From Uranotaenia lowii (taxonomy: Eukaryota; Arthropoda; Insecta; Diptera; Culicidae), in assembly GCF_029784155.1 (NCBI RefSeq), contig NC_073691.1, forward strand, positions 20,736,006 to 20,800,005: DNA of 64,000 nt. Reading direction: 5' to 3'. The first letter of the stretch is position 1. Each line of letters starts with the position of its first letter. The position numbers were made by a program, and so were the translations under genes. This document shows, piece by piece, positions 58,877-64,000 of the stretch. The notes beneath the pieces are model-generated. The model worked only from the letters and a program-made list of their open reading frames with translations, was not told the origin of the DNA and made no database searches.

Positions 58877-59223
58877 AAAAATTTTTTTTGTACGTTTTAT
58901 TTATTGAGGGATTAATCAACTGCTTTCACCCTCCGAAAAAAATAATTCAAAATATCATACATGTCAAATTTCACTTATGCCACACTTTTGAATGAATTTT
59001 ATCACTTTTTCTTCATTTTCTTTATCGTTTCTTAACACTGCTTCTAACGTTGTACCGTTGATCAATTCTATTCTCTGGATTTTGTATTTTAAGCAGTCCA
59101 AAATGATGTGCTTCACTGTAATAATCACGTTGCAGGTATCACATATAAGTGGTTCTTCCTGTTTCAGTAGATAATCGTGCGTCATTCTGGTATGTCCTAT
59201 TCGTAATCTGTTTGTTTGTTACA
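58877..59223 (-). mobile_element. 5'-truncated non-LTR retrotransposon inserted in the fold-back copy
   Basis: The minus-strand insertion carries the last part of an ORF, ~75 bases of 3' UTR and an A run (T run at 58882-58889 on the plus strand). TCCTCCAAAA is duplicated at both ends (58867-58876, 59224-59233). Severe 5' truncation plus tail and variable-length duplication is the usual product of target-primed reverse transcription. Confidence 0.85.
58964..59218 (-). pseudogene. C-terminal ORF2 fragment of a Jockey/CR1-like LINE
   Basis: 84 open codons with no internal stop, ending at TGA (58966-58964). The fragment opens with TNRLRIGHTRMTHDYLLK, the conserved motif after the RNase H-like region of insect Jockey/LOA-type ORF2, and continues with a C-x2-C-x7-H-x4-C knuckle (CDTCNVIITVKHIILDC). 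The rest of the reverse transcriptase is missing because of 5' truncation. The absence of stops suggests a recent insertion. The clade is judged from the motif only. Confidence 0.85.
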
Positions 59224-59951
59224 TCCTCCAAAATTGAATATTAGATTTGTTTCAGATTTCTAAAAATTTTATTTTATGAGTTAGATTCGGTTAGATTTTT
59301 ATTGTAAATAATATTGAATCATTTTTCAAAAGTACATAACTATTTTGTCTTTCAACAGAAATCATAAAATAGTACGTTAAACCGCATTGAAATTTTATCA
59401 GCTTTTTAAATAAAATATTTTCAAATTTTCAAGTAATGTTTTTTTAACATGAAACATTGTAAATAAGCTTTAAATAATGTCTAAAAGTACCATCTGCATC
59501 ACCGAATTTTCTTAAAAAAATACAATTATTTAGCTCAATTTATGTTGCCACTTTCATCTGAAGCCACCAAGCTAGGTCAACAACTCCTTGAGTTATGAAA
59601 GAAATTATGGCAATAAATTTCTTTTTTTGCTTAGAAAACAAACAAATAGTCGAACAGCTGCACTCACATTTGCAGGTAGTGAGTGCTTCCAACAACGTAG
59701 GATCATATGTCATTTTAAAATAATTTATTTGAAAAACTGTTCAAATTTTAATGCGTTTTACTGTGCTGTTCTAAGATTTCCGTTGAAAAATAAGGTTCAG
59801 TTTTATTTAAAAAAAGTCAATCCAAATCAAACTCAAAAAGTAAAAATTTTAGAAATCTGAAAAAATACATTTGTTTTAAAGTTCTAAACATAAACGAAAT
59901 TTTCTATTTTGGGGAAAATCTGAAGACCCCAGATAATAAAAAAAAATCCCC

Positions 59952-60603
59952 TTTTGCAACACCCTAAGAAGGGTCGACATACCTGACTTACCAAAAGGTA
60001 AGAAAGATCAAAGCAGATCGAAAGAAATATTAATTAGAATAGTAGAATTAGAAATAGTATTTTTTCCTTAATATAAAAGATCACAATGTTTGTACGCGCT
60101 CTTTCTAAAAAATTGTGGGAAAAAATTGTGTTTTTTAGAGGACCATGAAACTTTCTCCGAATTTGACACGAATTGGCATTCTAGTTTGCAATTATTCAAC
60201 GTTGTTTCAATAAAGGATATTCCTGATGAGCTACAATCCGTTTAATTAAAAAAAATATACAAACATAAGTGTGTGTCTAGAATTTTATTAATAGCAAATA
60301 GAAATTTTGCTGCAGCATTTTTTACTTTTCGATAAAAAAATGAGCACTTTTTGAAAAGATTTGTAATCGTTTATGATAAAAGTTCGTGCCGGAACCAAAC
60401 AAAATCAACAAAGCTGTTGTTTCATAGATGAGGCATGCTCAGTATGGTGAAACTTGTAAACTTATCCAATGCAAAACTCCCTCAACGACTTAAAAAAAAG
60501 TTTTAAGAATGGTCATTCTAATGAAACAAAATTTGATGCCTACTCACTGGTCGGTGATTTAATCAGATCAAATTGACGTTTGAGCGCATTTTTGTTTCTT
60601 CTG
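59952..60603. other. A+T-rich DNA, nothing recognised
   Basis: No gene or repeat identified. Confidence 0.45.
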
Positions 60604-60679
60604 CCCAAGCAACCAAAAGTCAAATAATTATTTGAATGAAGGCATTGAAAGTTACATATTGGCTGACAAAGAGAATCAA

Positions 60680-60975
60680 CTGCCCAATTCCCTTTAGTGA
60701 ACTTTATGTACTCATTAATGAACTTGCAAGTTGCATAAGTGATTAATATGTACATTGTATGTGACTTGTTTTGCCCAATTCCCATAAGTGAACTATATGT
60801 ACTCATTAACGAACTTGAAAGCTGCAAAAGTGATCTTCACGTACGTTATATGGGACTTAAGTCACATAAAGGGCACAAAAGTGCTCAATACGGGATTTGG
60901 TAAGTCACATAAAGGGCACAAAAGTGCTCAAACGGGATTTGATAAGTCACAAAAAGTGCATTGATGTGCTTTCAA
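60680..60975 (+). repeat. Tandem sub-repeats (~92 bp x2, ~45-50 bp x3)
   Basis: AATTCCCTTTAGTGAACTTT and AATTCCCATAAGTGAACTAT start two similar ~92-base units (60685, 60777). Then TAAGTCACATAAAGGGCACA with AAAGTGCTCAA recurs about three times between 60857 and 60972. Confidence 0.85.
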
Positions 60976-61017
60976 AATCAAATCACCTCTTCGAGTTTTA
61001 GTTTCCGTTAGAACAAC

Positions 61018-61092
61018 ATCTAGGCATAGTCTCGTGGTAGCGTGTTCGATTCTCACCACGCAGGTCGGGGTTCGATCCCCAAGCCGGGCAAG
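61018..61092 (+). mobile_element. tRNA-like SINE head
   Basis: TAGTCTCGTGGTAGCGTG (A box-like) is followed 30 bases on by GGGGTTCGATCCCC (B box-like). The 12-base loop between the paired GCGTG/CACGC arms is too long for an anticodon loop and no acceptor stem forms, so it is a tRNA-derived SINE segment rather than a tRNA gene. A T run follows at 61093-61100. The minus-strand frames of 82-101 codons across it are translations of the repeat. Confidence 0.7.
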
Positions 61093-61498
61093 TTTTTTTT
61101 CCAATAAGTAATTTTGTACTTGAGTGACCATTCCGACGCGATATATGTAGGAAATGTAGGAAAGAAGCAATTGAGCAATTTGTCGAGTTTGAAATCCGGC
61201 GCGTGGCATCATGGCGGCACCGGTACAGAACACAGTAAATAATCAAGAGAAGGTGATATGAACCGAAGCCAACGGTTCAGTTGAGATAGAGAGAGATTTT
61301 TTTGCTCATTTTGCGATTTTTTGGAAGCTGAATTAAGAGGCTGCTGGAATCTGAATAGAAGATCATTAAGACTTGTTTTGGAACTTGGAAGTATCAATAA
61401 GAACTTAAATTTTGAGCTGCATAGAACGTACTTCATATCAATGATGGGGCTGAGTAAGCGTGTTTGTACCTGTTTTATGGAACTTTTGGTTGCTTGGG

Positions 61499-62085
61499 TG
61501 TTTTCCACCCCTGGGTGTGGGTGAGATACAAAAATTGTATTTACGGCTTGAAGAGCTTGGCATTTTTTACATTGGTCACAATAAATAAAGAAACTTACTG
61601 GAAAAACTAAAATAACCTTTTATTTCTGGATCATTTGTGTTAACTGAGAAATATCTCATTGAATTTGCCCAAATTGTGGTCCAATCACTTTACTACTTAA
61701 ACCGTTTATCGGTTGAACCAAAAACAAAGAAAATTTATCGGAAAATGCCAAAATTCGTCAAAATTCCTCAAAATACGACATTTTAAAAGGAACTGGCCCA
61801 TAATCGATAAAAGCCTTGAGAAACATGACACAAAAGCCAACACTATGGAAAACTTTATTAAACTTAGTCAAAAATGGCATTTAAGGTCACAATCAAAGAT
61901 GTGCAAATTAAAAAAAAACTTTTTTGGAAAAAAAATTACAACCGCTTTTCAATCTAGGCGTAAGGCTTCGAATTCTCATACACCTGATGAAATGTACACT
62001 TTTTTACGATATTTCTGTGGGAATGAATTAATCTCAGATAGTGCAAAGGGGAATCCGCCATGAGCGTGCAGTCAGCGATGAGCTT
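61499..62085. other. A+T-rich DNA with 9-bp hairpin at 62062-62093
   Basis: A 116-codon plus frame (61713-62063) is Lys/Phe/Ser-rich without a domain and is not called. GAGCGTGCA (62062-62070) pairs with TGCACGCTC (62085-62093). Confidence 0.4.
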
Positions 62086-62735
62086 GCACGCTCCTTTTTT
62101 TAAACTCAAAATTGAGTAATTTACTCAATACTAAGTTTAGCCGAACTCAAATTTATCCTTTTTATTCGGGGGTTGTTTATTTTCAGGGAATTAAAGGATG
62201 GTAAAATTTATTTGTACTCGGATGTTGCTGTTCCGGTACATTTCATTGCAATTACAGAGAAATAGAAAAATTTGACACTTTCGGTTAAAAAACAACTTTC
62301 GGATGTTACTTCCCATGGAAAGTAAATAACATTCCACAGACATTCCAAGCCACTCACCATATGATGACACTGACGGACAGAATTTTACGCTGACACGTTA
62401 GACATTCCATTATGAAGTTCCTTCATAGTCTTCCGGTAATTGTTCCGGAACGACAAAATTTTGCGTCGTGTTCCTTGGTTGCTGTTCCGGTTCGAACTGA
62501 ACTCGCTGAGTGTTTTCAGTCCAACAGAGAGAGTTCAATTTTTAGTTCATAAGGTTGAACTCAGCTTTGCTCCCTCGCCGAAGGAAAAAAAAGGATCAAT
62601 TTTGAGTTCACAGTTCGAACTCCGTTTTGAACCATCGCAAGGAGGAAAAAAGGTACTTAACTTTAAGTTGATAGAATCGAACTATGTTTTGAACCACGGT
62701 CATACTTAATTTTGAGTTCCAATAAAGGAGCGTGC
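62086..62735. mobile_element. Inverted-repeat element with GCACGCTCC ends
   Basis: GCACGCTCC (62086-62094) is complemented at 62727-62735, and AAACTCAAAATTGAG near the left faces TTAATTTTGAGTTCC near the right. The interior contains three tandem ~62-bp units. Just outside the right end lies GGCAAGTCGATCGGTAGCGC, which resembles a tRNA A box. No target duplication is seen. Confidence 0.5.
62536..62720 (+). repeat. ~62-bp tandem repeat, about three units
   Basis: Units run TCAATTTTxAGTTCA .. GTTCGAACTC .. TTTTGAACC .. CGxAGGAxAAAAA, starting near 62536, 62598 and 62658, with a partial fourth unit (TTAATTTTGAGTTCC). Confidence 0.8.
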
Positions 62736-63204
62736 GAGTAGGCAAGTCGATCGGTAGCGCGTGATTATTCCCGTAGGTTGTGGTCAGGCGGAGTCCACGG
62801 TTGTTTCCGAGCATTGGACCAGTTTGCACATTTGACGGCCGTGGCAGGTATTTGAAAACCAAATTGTATTTTGAGGTAGAAATGTAGAATTTGAAAAGAA
62901 AACCGAATTAATAAAAACAAAAATCGTCAGAATTTATACACGCTGCACAAATTCTACCAATAGTTGGGAAAAAACTATCGAGTTTCAAAATTAATTATTT
63001 TGTTTTTAAAAACAAATAGTGAGTAAAGCTTGGTTTCAAGTGAGAAACCAGACCGAGTGAATTTTAGGAATTATGTTTGTCAAGTTATATCGTGAGATGG
63101 AATACTATATAATTAAATAATCCGAGTGAGGAATAATTCTACTCTGAATGAAAAACACAAAACAACAAGAAATGAAATTTTAAAAAATTAAAAAAAAAAT
63201 CATA
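62736..63204. other. Mixed sequence, tRNA A-box-like word, nothing else
   Basis: 62740-62860 is GC-richer and may be a decayed SINE head, but the B box is not convincing. After that it is A+T-rich. Confidence 0.35.
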
Positions 63205-64000
63205 TCACAAGAAAACGAGTTGAGGGGACAGTTTGGTAAGAAAGAAAATTTTAGCGGGCTTTGCGATAACACCTTGAAGTACATTTAAAATCCACCAATA
63301 AGCGAGTTGGGAGGACAGCTTGAAATAAATGTCTGGAAAAACACCTATAAGTGAGTTGAGTGGACAGCTCGGTGATCAAGCGGATTTGGAGGACAGCTTG
63401 TAATTTTTTTTTTAGAAAACTCCTATAAGCGAGTTGAGAGGACAGCTTGAAATAAATGTATGAAAAAAAAACCTATAAGTGAGTTGAGAGGATTGCTCGA
63501 TGATCAAGCGGGTTGAGAGGACAGCTTGTAATTTTTTTTAGAAAACTCCTATAAGCGAGTTGAGAGGACAGCTTGAGATAAATGTATGGAAAAAACATCT
63601 ATAAGTGAGTTGAGAAGACAGCTCGGTGATCAAGCAAATTGAGAGGACAGCTTGTAATGAATGTTTAAGAAAACTCCTATAAGCGAGTTGAGAGGACAGC
63701 TCTATGATCAAGAGGATTGAGAGAACAGCTTGTAATTAATGTTTAAAAAAACTCCTATAAGCAAGTTGAGAAGACAGCTTGAAAAAAATGTATGAAAAAA
63801 ACAACTATAAGTGAGTTGAGAGGACAGCTCGGTGATTAAGCGAGTTGAGAGGAAAGCTTGTAATAAATGTTTAAGAAAACTCCTGTAAGCGAGTTGAGAA
63901 GACAGCTTGAATTAAATGTATAGAAAAAAAACAACAATAAGTGAGTTTAAAGGACAGCTCGGTGATCAAGCGCCTTGAGAGGACAGCCTGTAAAAAATTG
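63205..64000 (+). repeat. Higher-order GAGTTGAGAGGACAGCT satellite, cut by window end
   Basis: The word GAGTTGAGAGGACAGCT recurs every ~40-45 bases with three alternating linkers (TGAAATAAATGTATGAAAAA, CGGTGATCAAGC, TGTAATTAATGTTTAAGAAA). This gives a compound unit of ~126-130 bp. The linker CTCGGTGATCAAG occurs near 63368, 63496, 63622, 63700 (variant), 63828 and 63958. The 78-base step at 63622-63700 is a unit that lost a subunit. The left edge is degenerate and the array continues past the window. Confidence 0.92.

Larger units (their letters stand above)
58818..59951. mobile_element. Second copy of the GGGGATTTTTTT fold-back family, deleted and interrupted
   Basis: Left end GGGGATTTTTTTCTATTATC and right end GATAATAAAAAAAAATCCCC match the termini of 28405-31017. 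TTAT and TTTT flank it (3 of 4 identical). The plus-strand body from 59234 follows the left arm of the large element (GTTAGATTTT, ACATAACT, CATTGAAATTTTATCAGC, GTCTAAAAGTACCATCTGC). It lacks most of the second arm and is split by a LINE fragment. Confidence 0.75.
60604..61498. mobile_element. Inverted-repeat element with internal tandem units and a tRNA-like segment
   Basis: CCCAAGCAACCAAAAGT (60604-60620) is exactly complemented at 61482-61498. No target duplication is clear. Inside are two tandem unit types and a tRNA-like block, listed separately. Whether this is one composite family or a DNA element that received a SINE cannot be decided from one copy. Confidence 0.65.

Noticed and set aside
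61018..61092. Functional tRNA gene
   Set aside because: Pol III box-like words are present, but there is no acceptor stem and the loop where the anticodon should be is too long.
60928..61246. Minus-strand 82- and 101-codon frames
   Set aside because: They translate the tRNA-like SINE segment, a common source of false mosquito proteins.

Overview
The window looks like accessory, gene-poor DNA from a large, A+T-rich insect genome. A mosquito (Culicidae) is the best guess. The reasons are a DD37E-type Tc1/mariner transposase relic (the ITmD37E group, best known from mosquitoes), tRNA-headed SINEs, a TC...CTAG Helitron of a kind common in insects, and many short inverted-repeat DNA elements. The species cannot be read from the sequence. 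I find no intact protein-coding gene. The longest open frames (up to 734 codons) are artefacts of short tandem repeats whose unit lacks stop codons in most frames.

Layout. 1-542: the 3' end of an R1-like LINE with a poly(A) tail. 543-4560: A+T-rich host DNA with a perfect 214-bp palindromic MITE (3442-3655, TTA duplication). 4560-6320: a decayed minisatellite with ~300-bp higher-order units. 6681-7786: a (TTTATCG)n heptamer array. 9081-10996: a non-autonomous Helitron whose empty site survives at 13731-13830. 12443-22495: a 10-kb satellite domain of the 9-mer ATGACAAAA in two blocks. The second block is split by a hAT-like element (19205-20328). The gap between the blocks holds a probable solo LTR and a GC-richer stretch with a possible 5' exon and splice donor on the minus strand (15298-15447). 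22552-23352: a MITE with CATCCATAAATTACGTAACG ends. 28405-31017: a fold-back element with ~606-bp arms enclosing three TA-flanked MITEs. 32891-38090: two SINE copies, one fold-back MITE and one hAT-like MITE. 42905-48490: a cluster of related hAT-like MITEs and a fold-back element whose empty site is at 45343-45415. 49544-50706: the ITmD37E mariner relic. 50860-54560: a T-rich tract that looks like a decayed 9-mer satellite in the opposite orientation. 56624-64000: another hAT-like MITE, a decayed Helitron, a second fold-back copy carrying a 5'-truncated LINE, composite inverted-repeat elements with tRNA-like parts, and a third higher-order tandem repeat running off the window end.

There is no operon or pathway here. 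What the window records is satellite growth and decay plus nested transposon insertion. Target-site duplications and two in-window empty sites let several insertions be placed to the base and ordered. GC-richer, CpG-containing islands (about 2940-3500, 3990-4350, 15290-15700, 23520-24480, 35450-36060, 39840-40780, 43620-44480, 54960-55700) are the most likely host exons or regulatory DNA, but none shows a convincing coding frame.
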